Source: Ruminococcaceae bacterium UBA7075
Lineage (GTDB): Bacteria > Bacillota > Clostridia > Oscillospirales > Acutalibacteraceae
Direction of reading: 5' to 3'
DNA: 64,000 bases
Assembly: GCA_002493635.1 (NCBI GenBank)
Contig: DKZL01000075.1
Span: 63,574 to 127,573 of the forward strand
Every line of letters begins with the position of its first letter. Position 1 is the stretch's first letter. Positions 53,778-62,932 of this stretch are shown piece by piece. The position numbers and the translations under genes were made by a program. Below the pieces are notes generated by a model. That model saw only the letters and a program-made list of their open reading frames with translations. It made no database searches and was not told where the DNA came from.

Positions 53778-56186
53778 ATGAGTTTAGATATTACAGGCAA
53801 TGTGACTGTTCCTGTTCTTCCGCTCAGAGGATTGGTAGTTTTTCCTAAGACTTTAATTCATTTTGATGTTGGCAGAAAAAAGAGCATTGTCGCAATAAAC
53901 AGAGCTATGAAGAATAATCAGCTTATTTTTCTTTCAGCCCAAAAGGATGCTGCACAAAATGAGCCTACCGTTCTTGACTTATATTCGACAGGAGTAATTG
54001 CAAAGGTTGTTCAGGTTTTAAAACAGCCTGAAAACGTAACCCGTATAGTTATAGAAGGACAGTACAGAGCAAGTCTCATTTCACCTGTTTATGATGATAG
54101 CTGTCTTATGGCGGAAGTTTGTGTTAAAAAGGAAGATATACTTCCTCATACTGCCCATTCATCTGCTCTGATGAGAACAGTAAAAAAAGAGTTTGAGAAA
54201 TATATTGATGTTTCTCCCAAAATGCCTTCTGATATAATTTTTAAGGTTGCGTTATGCAAGCGACCCGGTGAACTTGCTGATTTTATAGCTTCAAATCTTA
54301 TTTTGGATTATCATGTAAAGCAATCAATACTTGATATTTTTGATGAAATAGAACGGCTTGAATGTGTGCTTGATGTTCTTATTAATGAGAATTATGTATT
54401 GATGATAGAGGAAGAAATAACACAAAAAGCACGTGAAAGAATTGATGAAAACCAACGTGATTATTTTTTGCGTGAGCAGAAAAAGATTATCGAGCAGGAG
54501 CTTGGCGAAGATGAAAGTCCTGCCGATGAAGCTAATGAATATGCTGAAAGAATACTTGAGCTGAATCTTGATGAAAAATCAACAGATACATTGCTTAAGG
54601 AATGTCAAAAGCTTTCTAAAATGCCATTCGGTGCTCAAGAAGCGGCAGTTATTAGGACTTATCTTGATACAGTAACCGAGTTGCCGTGGAATATTTCCTC
54701 AAAGGACAGGTTTTCAATCGCTAAAGTCAGAAAGGATCTTGAAAAAAGTCATTACGGTCTGGATAAAATTAAGGAAAGAATTATTGAAGAGCTTGCAGTT
54801 AAGTATTTGAGCGAGAAAAAGAACGGACAAATAATCTGCCTTGTTGGACCTCCGGGCGTCGGCAAAACATCAATTGCACAGTCTATTGCTAAAGCTATCG
54901 GTAGAGAAAGCCAGCGAATTGCTCTTGGCGGTGTTCGAGATGAAGCTGAAATCAGGGGACACAGACGTACATATATAGGCTCAATTCCCGGAAGAATTAT
55001 TTCTGCAATTCAAAATGCAGGTACAAATAACCCCGTGCTGGTTCTTGATGAAATTGACAAGCTTGCATCTGATTACAAGGGCGATCCGACTTCGGCTCTT
55101 CTTGAAGTCCTTGACAGTGAGCAAAATAGCAAATTTGTTGATCATTATATTGATGTTCCATTTGATTTGTCAAAAGTTATGTTTATAACAACTGCAAATG
55201 ATGCCGGTGCAATTCCTGCACCGTTGCGTGACCGAATGGAGTTAATTGAAATTAACAGCTATACCAGAGAAGAGAAATTCCAGATTGCAAAGAAGCATCT
55301 TGTACCTAAACAGCTTGAGAAATGCGGATTTTCTTCAAAAGAAGTAAAATTTACAAAAAAAGCACTTTATTTCATTATTGACTTTTATACCCGTGAAGCA
55401 GGCGTAAGAACGCTTGAACGTGTAATCGGTTCAATTCTCAGAAAATGTGCAGTTCAAAAACTTGAGGAAAATACTGAGCTCTTCAAAATTGATGAAACTT
55501 TAGTTGAAAAAATGCTTGGTCATAAAAAGTATTTACCTGATGCTTACTCCAAGAATGATGAAATTGGTGTAGTAAACGGTCTTGCTTGGACTGCTGTCGG
55601 CGGCGAGTTGTTACCGATTGAAGTTGCAATAATGGATGGCAGCGGTAAAATTGAGCTTACCGGTTCGCTCGGTGATGTTATGCAAGAGTCTGCAAAAATT
55701 GCAATTACCTGTATTAGAAGTCATTCAAATGTACTTAATATTGACAGCGATTTTTATAAAACAAAGGATATCCATATTCATGCACCTGAGGGAGCTGTTC
55801 CTAAAGATGGTCCTTCCGCCGGTGTGACTATGGCAACAGCAATATACTCCGCTTTATCTTTAAATTCTGTAAGGCACGATGTTGCAATGACTGGTGAAAT
55901 AACACTAAGAGGAAAGGTTCTTCCGATTGGCGGACTCAAAGAAAAAAGTATGGCTGCTTATAAAAATGGTATTAAAACTGTAATAATTCCAAAGGCAAAC
56001 GAAGCTGACCTTGAAGATGTTGACAATGTAGTAAAAGAAAACGTAAACTTTATTCCGGTAGAAAGTTTTTCTGAAATTATTTCAATAGCTTTAAAAAATA
56101 CTAATAAGGTTGCAGAGAAGGAATGGAATAAAATTAATGTTATTCCGGTAAACTCTGAAACATCTGCAACTATAATAAGGCAATAG
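53778..56186 (+). CDS. lon: ATP-dependent protease La (Lon)
   Basis: Lon degrades misfolded and regulatory proteins. The 802-residue protein has the N-terminal LonN domain (about 8-200), AAA+ module with Walker A GPPGVGKTSIAQ and VLDEIDKLASD, and the protease domain with the S680/K723 dyad (KDGPSAGVTMA; GGLKEKSMAA). The ATG at 53778 is preceded by AGAAAGGA. A TATAAT at 53749-53754 could be a -10 box, but no good -35 is visible. engB follows 11 bases later, as in Bacillus lonA-ysxC. Confidence 0.97.
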   Translation: MSLDITGNVTVPVLPLRGLVVFPKTLIHFDVGRKKSIVAINRAMKNNQLIFLSAQKDAAQNEPTVLDLYSTGVIAKVVQVLKQPENVTRIVIEGQYRASLISPVYDDSCLMAEVCVKKEDILPHTAHSSALMRTVKKEFEKYIDVSPKMPSDIIFKVALCKRPGELADFIASNLILDYHVKQSILDIFDEIERLECVLDVLINENYVLMIEEEITQKARERIDENQRDYFLREQKKIIEQELGEDESPADEANEYAERILELNLDEKSTDTLLKECQKLSKMPFGAQEAAVIRTYLDTVTELPWNISSKDRFSIAKVRKDLEKSHYGLDKIKERIIEELAVKYLSEKKNGQIICLVGPPGVGKTSIAQSIAKAIGRESQRIALGGVRDEAEIRGHRRTYIGSIPGRIISAIQNAGTNNPVLVLDEIDKLASDYKGDPTSALLEVLDSEQNSKFVDHYIDVPFDLSKVMFITTANDAGAIPAPLRDRMELIEINSYTREEKFQIAKKHLVPKQLEKCGFSSKEVKFTKKALYFIIDFYTREAGVRTLERVIGSILRKCAVQKLEENTELFKIDETLVEKMLGHKKYLPDAYSKNDEIGVVNGLAWTAVGGELLPIEVAIMDGSGKIELTGSLGDVMQESAKIAITCIRSHSNVLNIDSDFYKTKDIHIHAPEGAVPKDGPSAGVTMATAIYSALSLNSVRHDVAMTGEITLRGKVLPIGGLKEKSMAAYKNGIKTVIIPKANEADLEDVDNVVKENVNFIPVESFSEIISIALKNTNKVAEKEWNKINVIPVNSETSATIIRQ

Positions 56187-56197
56187 GGGTAAGGATT

Positions 56198-56800
56198 ATG
56201 AATTTTAACGAAGTATGCTTTGAATTTGCTGCGGGGGTAGCAGAGCAATTACCGGAATCTGATTTGCCTGAGATCGTTTTTTCAGGTCACTCAAATGTCG
56301 GTAAATCTTCTTTGATTAATAAAATTGTTCAGAGAAAAGCACTTGCAAGAGTAAGCTCTCAACCCGGAAAAACGGCAACTATTAATTTTTATAAACTTAA
56401 AGAGTTTCGCCTTGTTGATCTTCCGGGATATGGTTACGCAAAGGTTTCAAAGGTTGAAAAGGAGCGCTGGGCAAATCTTGTTGAGGGGTATTTTGCTCAA
56501 AGACGTAAATGCGCTCTAATTATTCAAATCTTGGATCTGCGTCATCCTCCGACAGATGATGACCTGAATATGGTTGATTTTTTATATAGAAGCGGATATA
56601 AGTTTGCAGTAGTGCTTACAAAGAGTGACAAGCTCAAGAAAACGCAGTATGAAAAGCAAATAGAATATTATAAGGATATTTTCAGTACGATTGAAGGAAT
56701 TGAGCTTATTCCTTTTTCGGCACAAACTGGATCTGGACAAGATGAAGTCAGAAAGCTTATTGAAGAGTCAGTAATAAATTTAAATAATTCGGAGGTATGA
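56198..56800 (+). CDS. engB: Ribosome biogenesis GTP-binding protein EngB (YsxC)
   Basis: EngB/YsxC is a TrmE-Era-like GTPase needed for 50S assembly. The 200-residue protein has G1 GHSNVGKSSLINK, G2 QPGKTATINFY, G3 DLPGYGYAKV and G4 LTKSDKLKK. Normal length. Pairing with lon is conserved. The lysA start follows after 4 bases. Confidence 0.95.
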   Translation: MNFNEVCFEFAAGVAEQLPESDLPEIVFSGHSNVGKSSLINKIVQRKALARVSSQPGKTATINFYKLKEFRLVDLPGYGYAKVSKVEKERWANLVEGYFAQRRKCALIIQILDLRHPPTDDDLNMVDFLYRSGYKFAVVLTKSDKLKKTQYEKQIEYYKDIFSTIEGIELIPFSAQTGSGQDEVRKLIEESVINLNNSEV

Positions 56801-56804
56801 TAAA

Positions 56805-58103
56805 ATGTTTGTAAATGATTGTCTTAATGTTAATGAAAAGGGACATCTGACCATTGGCGGATGCGATACGGTTGAGCTTGCAGAAAAGTATGGTACACCT
56901 CTGTATGTTCTTGATGAAAATACTATCAGAGATACTTGCCGTTCGTATGTAAATTCCTTTAAAAAGTACTATAACGGAAACGGTATGCCGCTTTATGCAA
57001 GTAAGACGCTTTCCTGCAAAGAAATGTGCAGAATCGCTAATGAAGAAAATCTTGGTCTTGATGTAGTATCGGGCGGCGAGATTTATACAGCAGTACAGGC
57101 AGATTTTCCTATGGAAAAAGTACATTTCCACGGCAATAATAAGACCGCTGAGGAAATCCGCTTTGCTCTCGACTCCAAGGTTGGTAAGTTTGTTGTTGAT
57201 AATCTCTATGAGCTTGAACTTCTCAATGAGATTGCAAAGGAAAAGGGCGTAGTTGCAAATATTTCCTTCAGAATTAAACCGGGTGTAGATGCTCATACTC
57301 ATAATTTTATAAGAACAGGTCAGATTGACTCTAAGTTTGGGTTTGCCCTTGAAACAGGCGAAGCTTTTGAGGCAGTAAAAAAGGCGCTTACATATGATAA
57401 TGTTGCGCTTAAAGAACTTCATTGCCACATTGGCTCTCAGATATTTGATATTGAACCCTTTGTTACAGCAGCAGAAATTATGCTTGATTTTATGGGAAAA
57501 ATCAAAGATGAGCTGAATGTAGTTATTACTGAGCTGAATCTTGGCGGCGGCTTTGGTATTATGTATACCGAGGATGATGAACCGGTGCCGTATGAAAATT
57601 ATATGGAAAAGGTTTCTGAAGCTGTAAAAGCCAAGGCGCAGGAGCACAACCTTCCTGTTCCGTATATCTATATAGAACCGGGTCGTTCAATTGTCGGTGA
57701 GGCAGGCATTACTCTCTATACTGTCGGTGGAAAAAAGATTATTCCTGACGTAAGAACTTATGTTTCTGTTGACGGCGGAATGACTGACAATATTCGTTAT
57801 GCTCTGTATCAGTCGGCTTATACAGTTGTAAATGCAAGCAAAGCTGATAAGGAAGCAACTGAAATTGTAACCGTAGCAGGAAAGTGCTGTGAAAGCGGTG
57901 ACCTTGTTCAGGAGCATACAAAGATTGCCGAAGTTGAGGTTGGCGATACTCTTGCTGTCCTTTCAACAGGTGCATATAACTACTCTATGGCTTCAAATTA
58001 TAACAGAATTCCAAGACCTGCAATGGTTATGGTAAACAACGGAGAATCAAGAGTAATAATAAAGCGTGAAAGTTATGAAGACCTCGTCAGAAATGATTTG
58101 TAA
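56805..58103 (+). CDS. lysA: Diaminopimelate decarboxylase
   Basis: LysA makes lysine from meso-diaminopimelate, the last step of lysine synthesis. The 432-residue fold-type III PLP enzyme has the PLP lysine K67 in LYASKTLS, HCHIGSQIFD, the phosphate-binding LGGGFGI and EPGRSIVGEAG, and the substrate-side CCESGD. CGGAGG precedes the start. It is followed by a strong convergent terminator. No other lysine gene lies nearby. Confidence 0.96.
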   Translation: MFVNDCLNVNEKGHLTIGGCDTVELAEKYGTPLYVLDENTIRDTCRSYVNSFKKYYNGNGMPLYASKTLSCKEMCRIANEENLGLDVVSGGEIYTAVQADFPMEKVHFHGNNKTAEEIRFALDSKVGKFVVDNLYELELLNEIAKEKGVVANISFRIKPGVDAHTHNFIRTGQIDSKFGFALETGEAFEAVKKALTYDNVALKELHCHIGSQIFDIEPFVTAAEIMLDFMGKIKDELNVVITELNLGGGFGIMYTEDDEPVPYENYMEKVSEAVKAKAQEHNLPVPYIYIEPGRSIVGEAGITLYTVGGKKIIPDVRTYVSVDGGMTDNIRYALYQSAYTVVNASKADKEATEIVTVAGKCCESGDLVQEHTKIAEVEVGDTLAVLSTGAYNYSMASNYNRIPRPAMVMVNNGESRVIIKRESYEDLVRNDL

Positions 58104-58160
58104 TCTGTCAATAGTATATATTTTATTCTTTAGCTTTGATTGGAATTTTTAATTAATAAA

Positions 58161-58205
58161 CGCAAAATACCCCCTGTTTGGTGAACAGGGGGTATTTTGC
58201 GTTTT
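58161..58205. terminator. Bidirectional terminator between lysA and the XRE gene
   Basis: A perfect 18-bp stem (58161-58178 with 58184-58201, core CCCCCTGTT/AACAGGGGG) around TGGTG, with TTTT on the plus side and a T-rich flank on the minus side. It serves both converging genes. Confidence 0.93.
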
Positions 58206-58227
58206 AATATAAAAGATAGGGAAGAGG

Positions 58228-58443
58228 TTATTTTGATACGAACTTATCTATGCCTAAAATATAGTCCGCCGATACTCTGTAAAGGCAACATAGTGTAATA
58301 AGATGATGCACGGGTAATTCTCTTTTTCCGCTTTCATATTTGCTGTATTGTTCCTGACGAGTATGCAATATAAACGCTATTTGCTGTTGAGTATATCCAT
58401 TTTTAATTCTTAATTCCTTTAACTTTTTACAGTAATTCATCAT
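58228..58443 (-). CDS. Small XRE-type HTH transcriptional regulator
   Basis: A 71-residue protein that is almost only a Cro/C1-type helix-turn-helix: CKKLKELRIKNGYTQQQIAF, SKYESGKRELPVHHLITL and the closing VSADYILGI block. I start at the ATG at 58443 because GAGGT lies 7 bases before it; a second ATG follows directly. Its own promoter (58484-58513) faces away from gdhA, so it may regulate itself or gdhA, but no target is shown by sequence. Small solo regulators of this type are common in Clostridia. Confidence 0.83.
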   Translation of the reverse strand: MMNYCKKLKELRIKNGYTQQQIAFILHTRQEQYSKYESGKRELPVHHLITLCCLYRVSADYILGIDKFVSK

Positions 58444-58482
58444 TTTATACACCTCAGATATTACAATTTGTATAATTAACAT

Positions 58483-58858
58483 TATTATAACATATCAATA
58501 TGTCTATTTGCAACTAAAAACAATGTTAGATTAATGTTAAAAGTAGTCTTTCTAATTATACAAAAATAAAGTTAACTGTTTAAAACCGTTTTGATCTTAT
58601 GTGAAAACAGAATCGTGAAGGAATAATAAATTAAAAATTTCGATTTTCAGAATAAAAAGTTGCAAATTCAATCTAAAAACTGCTTAATTTCAAGAAAAAA
58701 TGAAAAAAATTGCAAGAATATCTAAAAACATATTGCAAAATGGTAAAAAATATAGTATTATATATTTGTTCGGCAGGGAGTTAATAATTTAATAGCATTT
58801 ATTACTTGCTGATATACTTATATCTAATGTGAATAATTATAAAAGGAGGAACTTACAG
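58483..58858. promoter_or_regulatory. AT-rich divergent control region between XRE gene and gdhA
   Basis: No gene is visible in these 376 bases. The minus-strand promoter for the XRE gene is TTGCAA (58508-58513), an 18-base spacer and TATAAT (58484-58489) with an extended TG. The gdhA promoter is TTGCAA (58733-58738), 17 bases and TATTAT (58756-58761). TTGCAA, itself palindromic, occurs twice more at 58660-58665 and 58710-58715. AATCTAAAAAC and TATCTAAAAAC also recur between them. Confidence 0.6.
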
Positions 58859-60190
58859 ATGTCATATGTAAGTGAACAGCTTGAAAAGCTAAAAGCAAAA
58901 AATTCAAATGAGCCTGAGTTTATCCAGGCAGCAACTGAGGTTTTAACTTCACTTGAACCGGTATTTGAAGCTAATCCAAAGTATCAGGAGAATGGTATTC
59001 TTGAAAGAATCACTGAGCCTGAAAGAGTTGTAATGTTCAGAGTGCCTTGGGTTGACGATAACGGTAAGGTTCAGGTTAACCGCGGCTTCCGTGTACAATT
59101 TAACAGTGCTATCGGTCCTTACAAGGGTGGTTTAAGACTTCATCCGTCAGTAAACCTTGGCGTAATCAAATTCCTTGGTTTTGAGCAAATTTTCAAGAAC
59201 TCACTTACAGGTCTTCCAATCGGCGGCGGCAAAGGTGGTTCTGACTTTGACCCTAAGGGCAAGAGCGATAACGAAGTAATGAGATTCTGCCAGAGCTTTA
59301 TGACTGAGCTTTGCAGACACATTGGCGCTGATACAGACGTTCCTGCAGGTGACATCGGTACAGGTGCTCGTGAAATTGGCTATATGTTTGGTCAGTACAA
59401 AAGAATCAAGAATGTATACGAAGGCGTGCTCACAGGTAAGGGCCTTAACTGGGGCGGTTCACTTGCAAGAACTGAGGCTACAGGTTACGGTCTTCTTTAT
59501 CTTACAAATGCAATGCTCAAAGATAACGGTAAGTCACTTGAAGGTGCTACTGTTTGCGTTTCAGGTGCAGGTAATGTTGCTATCTACGCTACTCAAAAGG
59601 CTACACAGCTTGGTGCTAGGGTTGTAACTCTTTCTGATTCAACAGGTTGGATTTATGATGCAGAAGGTATTGACCTTGATGCAATTAAGGAGATTAAAGA
59701 AGTTAAGAGACAGCGTCTTACAGAGTACAAGAACTACCGTCCAAATTCAGAATATCACGAGGGTAAATTTGATTGGTCAGTTAAGTGCGATGTTGCTCTT
59801 CCATGCGCTACTCAGAACGAGCTTAACGAAGAAGATGCAAAGCGTCTTGTTGCTAACGGTTGCTTTGCTGTTGCTGAAGGTGCTAATATGCCAACAACTC
59901 TTGAGGGTACAAAAGTGCTTCAGGATGCAGGCATTCTCTTTGCTCCCGGTAAGGCTGCTAACGCAGGCGGCGTTGCTACATCAGCTCTTGAAATGAGCCA
60001 GAACTCACAGCGTCTTTCATGGACTTTTGAAGAGGTTGACGCTAAGCTTAAGGACATTATGGAGAACATCTATAAGAATATCTCTACTGCTGCTAAGAAG
60101 TACGGCTATGAGGGTAACTATGTAGTAGGTGCTAACATTGCCGGCTTTGAGAAGGTTGCTGACTCTATGATTGCACAGGGTGTTTGCTAA
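58859..60190 (+). CDS. gdhA: Glutamate dehydrogenase, hexameric type (probably NADP-dependent)
   Basis: GdhA interconverts 2-oxoglutarate plus ammonia and glutamate. The 443-residue protein has the small-hexameric pattern: RGFRVQFNSAIGPYKGGLR, the catalytic-lysine region PIGGGKGGSDFDPKG, PAGDIGTGAREIGYMFG and the Rossmann VSGAGNVAIYATQK. The length and closeness to the E. coli-type enzyme suggest NADP and an assimilatory role; cofactor preference is inference. ATG at 58859 follows AAAAGGAGGA. It is a single-gene unit with its own promoter and terminator. Confidence 0.95.
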   Translation: MSYVSEQLEKLKAKNSNEPEFIQAATEVLTSLEPVFEANPKYQENGILERITEPERVVMFRVPWVDDNGKVQVNRGFRVQFNSAIGPYKGGLRLHPSVNLGVIKFLGFEQIFKNSLTGLPIGGGKGGSDFDPKGKSDNEVMRFCQSFMTELCRHIGADTDVPAGDIGTGAREIGYMFGQYKRIKNVYEGVLTGKGLNWGGSLARTEATGYGLLYLTNAMLKDNGKSLEGATVCVSGAGNVAIYATQKATQLGARVVTLSDSTGWIYDAEGIDLDAIKEIKEVKRQRLTEYKNYRPNSEYHEGKFDWSVKCDVALPCATQNELNEEDAKRLVANGCFAVAEGANMPTTLEGTKVLQDAGILFAPGKAANAGGVATSALEMSQNSQRLSWTFEEVDAKLKDIMENIYKNISTAAKKYGYEGNYVVGANIAGFEKVADSMIAQGVC

Positions 60191-60223
60191 TTATATTTTG
60201 TAATCTTTAAATAAAAAAATATT

Positions 60224-60256
60224 GCCGTACAATTCGTTGTGAGTTGTACGGCTTTT
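60224..60256 (+). terminator. Terminator after gdhA
   Basis: GCCGTACAA (60224-60232) pairs with TTGTACGGC (60244-60252), followed by TTTT. Confidence 0.82.
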
Positions 60257-60274
60257 AATTATGTATCAAATTGG

Positions 60275-60303
60275 TTGATATTTTTAAAATATTATGTTAT
60301 TAT
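60275..60303 (+). promoter_or_regulatory. Promoter of the DinB-like/ART-like pair
   Basis: TTGATA (60275-60280), a 17-base spacer and TATTAT (60298-60303); an overlapping TATAAT at 60301-60306 is an alternative -10. Confidence 0.6.
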
Positions 60304-60365
60304 AATAAAATGTAATTATACAAAATAATTTTTATTTAGAAATTCATAACAAAGGAGCGGTCATA

Positions 60366-60875
60366 ATGAATATATCGAATACTATCGCAGACCAAACAAA
60401 CAGAGCCTTGCGGGAGGTTAAAAACGTTATTGATTGCGTTTCTGATGATTTGTGGAACAAGCTTTATTGTGATGCACCAATGTGGCAGCATATTTATCAT
60501 ATGTTACATTCACTTGACAGATGGTTTATTAATCCAGATATTTATTCAGAACCAGACTTTCACAAATTAAATTTAAATAACCTTGATGTAAAACCCGATA
60601 TAGAACTGACAAGGGATGTATTAAACAATTACTACTATTCAATAAAGAATAAGATTATCGATTATATAAAATCTTTAACTGATGATGAGCTGCTTTCAAG
60701 ACCGACTAATTGTCAGTATGATAAGTTTACATTAATACTTGCACAGTTCAGACACTTGCATACACATATGGGAATAATTATGGGTTTTATAATTAATGAC
60801 AAAGGATTATGGCCTGCAGTCCTTGGATTGCAAAGACCAATTCCTGCTGATGATAATTATGAGAAGTTTTGTTGA
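60366..60875 (+). CDS. DinB-like (metal-dependent helical bundle) protein
   Basis: A 169-residue protein resembling the DinB/YfiT-type four-helix bundle. Histidines sit where the family binds a metal: H42, H45 and H48 in QHIYHMLHSLDRWF, and H130, H132 and H134 in FRHLHTHMG. Families of this fold include thiol-dependent transferases and stress-induced proteins; the substrate here is unknown. AAAGGAG precedes the ATG. It heads a two-gene unit with the following unrecognised gene. Confidence 0.75.
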   Translation: MNISNTIADQTNRALREVKNVIDCVSDDLWNKLYCDAPMWQHIYHMLHSLDRWFINPDIYSEPDFHKLNLNNLDVKPDIELTRDVLNNYYYSIKNKIIDYIKSLTDDELLSRPTNCQYDKFTLILAQFRHLHTHMGIIMGFIINDKGLWPAVLGLQRPIPADDNYEKFC

Positions 60876-60893
60876 CTTTTTGAGGAATTAATG

Positions 60894-61688
60894 ATGATAT
60901 ATTATACGGACAACAAATTTAATAGTTTTACACAAAATCCATACAGAAATAATTTGACGTATGACAGTTCGTGGTCATTGATACAATTGCTCGATAATGC
61001 AGAATTCACTTCCTATACAGGTAATAATGGAAACGGCATATTCAGACTTATTCTAACAAAACAACTTCCGCAATGGAAATATTGTGTAATGGATTTTATT
61101 GAGTATGAAAAATTTCACAATAAAAACATTATTGTAGCGGTGGATTCTGAAGATTTAGAAGCAGCCCAAAAAGCATATGTCGGACACTGTTGTATGGACA
61201 GATTTATTCGTAATTATGAAGGTGATATTCTTGTACACACAACCACGCCGATAGCATTTAAAGAGATAATAAAATCAGGATATTTAAAATCATGGAACGC
61301 TTTAAAAATGCATGATGATAGCATCAGACCAATAGGTTCACAACTTGGTGATCCGATAGATTACAGTGATTATATTATGTTTAATAATGGCGGGTATTAT
61401 TCAGAACTTGTTGTTGCTTCAAAGGAAAAAGGATACATTGACATGGATATACATGCGAAATACACACCTGGCGGAAGATTTTATTTTGATGCAAAAAAGA
61501 TTGCAACAGATGGTTTATTGACACGTGACGGAGCACACTTAAAAGTACGTGATTGTCTTGAAATAAAGAAATATTTATTGTATATTGCAACTTCCGAAAT
61601 TGTAGGATTACCTGATGAAACAACTCCGTTTGAATTTGGTACTAAGTCTGATAAAATGTTTGAGCGCAAATTTGGCATGAAATTATGA
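60894..61688 (+). CDS. Unrecognised protein, possible ADP-ribosyltransferase-like fold
   Basis: A 264-residue protein that I do not recognise with certainty. In the frame counted from the first ATG (60891), H116 in DILVHTTTPIAFKEIIKSGYL followed by GDPIDYSDYIMF, YYSELVV and GGRFYFDAKKIATDGLLTRDG recalls the layout of ART-fold proteins (DarT, Tpt1/KptA: a strand with H-x-T, a helix ending in SG-L, later Tyr and Glu). No catalytic triad is proven. Two ATGs are adjacent; I prefer 60894, 7 bases after GAGGA. It follows the DinB-like gene by 18 bases and is probably co-expressed. An alternative is an unrelated conserved clostridial family. Confidence 0.45.
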   Translation: MIYYTDNKFNSFTQNPYRNNLTYDSSWSLIQLLDNAEFTSYTGNNGNGIFRLILTKQLPQWKYCVMDFIEYEKFHNKNIIVAVDSEDLEAAQKAYVGHCCMDRFIRNYEGDILVHTTTPIAFKEIIKSGYLKSWNALKMHDDSIRPIGSQLGDPIDYSDYIMFNNGGYYSELVVASKEKGYIDMDIHAKYTPGGRFYFDAKKIATDGLLTRDGAHLKVRDCLEIKKYLLYIATSEIVGLPDETTPFEFGTKSDKMFERKFGMKL

Positions 61689-61733
61689 GATTTGTTTTGA
61701 AGCGCTTTCTTATATATTTTAACCCCTACCCTT

Positions 61734-61763
61734 AAATATACAAAATATTTATTTTGTATATTT
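61734..61763. repeat. Perfect AT-rich inverted repeat upstream of the Xer-type recombinase
   Basis: AAATATACAAAATA (61734-61747) and its exact reverse complement TATTTTGTATATTT (61750-61763) flank two bases. It may be a weak terminator for the preceding pair, or a protein-binding site. Confidence 0.55.
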
Positions 61764-61871
61764 GCCTATATAAAAACTCGCAGTCATCATATTCTCTTTT
61801 TATAAAGACAATTATATACTTTTTTATTCTATACCTATACACTAATCAAATTTAATAAAGCTGGTGATTTT

Positions 61872-62861
61872 ATGGCTGTCAATTATCGTGATGAAGCGCC
61901 TCAGGTTATCCTTGATTACCTGTATTATCTGCAAACAATCAGAAATAAATCTCAAAAAACCGTTAATGAATATTATCTTGATTTGCGAACCTTTTTCCGC
62001 TTTATCAAGCATCGCCGTCATTTGGTAGATGATGATATTACGTTTAGCAAAATTAATATTGATGATGTTACCCTTGATTTGGTTAAGACTGTAACCTTGA
62101 ATGACGCTTACGAGTATATGGATTTTTTGGTTAATGAACGTCATAATAATGCTACTTCCCGAGCAAGAAAATGTTCAAGTCTTAAAGGATACTTTAATTT
62201 TTTGCATAAGAACAAACATTCTATTGAAAGCAATCCTGTTGATATGCTTGAAGTTCCAAAAAAGAAAAAAGCTCTTCCTAAATATCTTACTCTTGAACAA
62301 AGTATAGAACTGTTGAATGCTGTTGAGGGGCAGTATAAAGAACGTGATTATTGTATAATTACTCTATTCCTTAACTGTGGGCTTAGAGTTTCTGAAATGG
62401 CAGGACTTAACTATACTGATGTACGTCAGGACGGAACAATCAGAGTTGTCGGAAAAGGTAACAAAGAGCGCATAATATATCTTAATCAGGCTTGTACAGA
62501 TGCCGTTACCTCATATATGAAGGTGCGCCCTGTCGATGATGTCAAGGATAAACGAGCGCTTTTTATTAGTCGTAATCACAACAGAATGTCAGTAAAAACT
62601 ATTCAGGCTATGGTTTATAAGTATCTTGCAAAAATCGGTCTGGATGCTCAGGGGTATTCTTGTCATAAATTAAGACATACAGCTGCAACGCTTATGTATC
62701 AGCACGGAGGTGTGGATATAAGAGTTTTAAAAGATGTTTTAGGTCACGAAAATTTGGGCACAACAGAAATTTACACTCATTTAAGTTCACAACAGATGAA
62801 AGATGCAGCTGAAAGCAACCCTCTCTCTCATATAAAACAGAAGACTGAATTTGATGAATAA
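61872..62861 (+). CDS. Tyrosine recombinase, XerC/XerD-like
   Basis: A 329-residue site-specific recombinase with a SAM-like core-binding N-domain (about 8-125) and a catalytic domain carrying all active residues: R172 (CGLRVSE), K195 (VGKGNKER), H265-x2-R268 (CHKLRHT), H292 (LGHENLG) and the nucleophile Y301 (YTHL). It stands alone with no phage genes, direct repeats or cargo next to it, which suits a chromosome-dimer-resolving Xer protein better than an integrase. The ribosome binding site (GGTGAT) is weak. Confidence 0.88.
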   Translation: MAVNYRDEAPQVILDYLYYLQTIRNKSQKTVNEYYLDLRTFFRFIKHRRHLVDDDITFSKINIDDVTLDLVKTVTLNDAYEYMDFLVNERHNNATSRARKCSSLKGYFNFLHKNKHSIESNPVDMLEVPKKKKALPKYLTLEQSIELLNAVEGQYKERDYCIITLFLNCGLRVSEMAGLNYTDVRQDGTIRVVGKGNKERIIYLNQACTDAVTSYMKVRPVDDVKDKRALFISRNHNRMSVKTIQAMVYKYLAKIGLDAQGYSCHKLRHTAATLMYQHGGVDIRVLKDVLGHENLGTTEIYTHLSSQQMKDAAESNPLSHIKQKTEFDE

Positions 62862-62897
62862 AATTGTTATTTTTATTAACTAAAGAAATAAATAGTA

Positions 62898-62932
62898 AAC
62901 GGGTAATCAAATAATGCATTTGATTACCCGTT
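62898..62932. terminator. Convergent terminator between the recombinase and DUF6873-like genes
   Basis: AACGGGTAATCAAAT (62898-62912) pairs perfectly with ATTTGATTACCCGTT (62918-62932). The stop codon of the minus-strand gene (62924-62926) lies inside the stem. Confidence 0.75.

Noticed and set aside
56757..57647. Long open frame (about 296 residues) on the minus strand opposite lysA and the end of engB
   Set aside because: It is fully antisense to two well-recognised genes, has no family features and is rich in Ile, Phe, Cys and Lys as expected from a shadow frame.
61872..62861. Possible integrase of a mobile element
   Set aside because: No phage, conjugation or cargo genes, no flanking tRNA and no direct repeats are visible; a Xer-type role is simpler.
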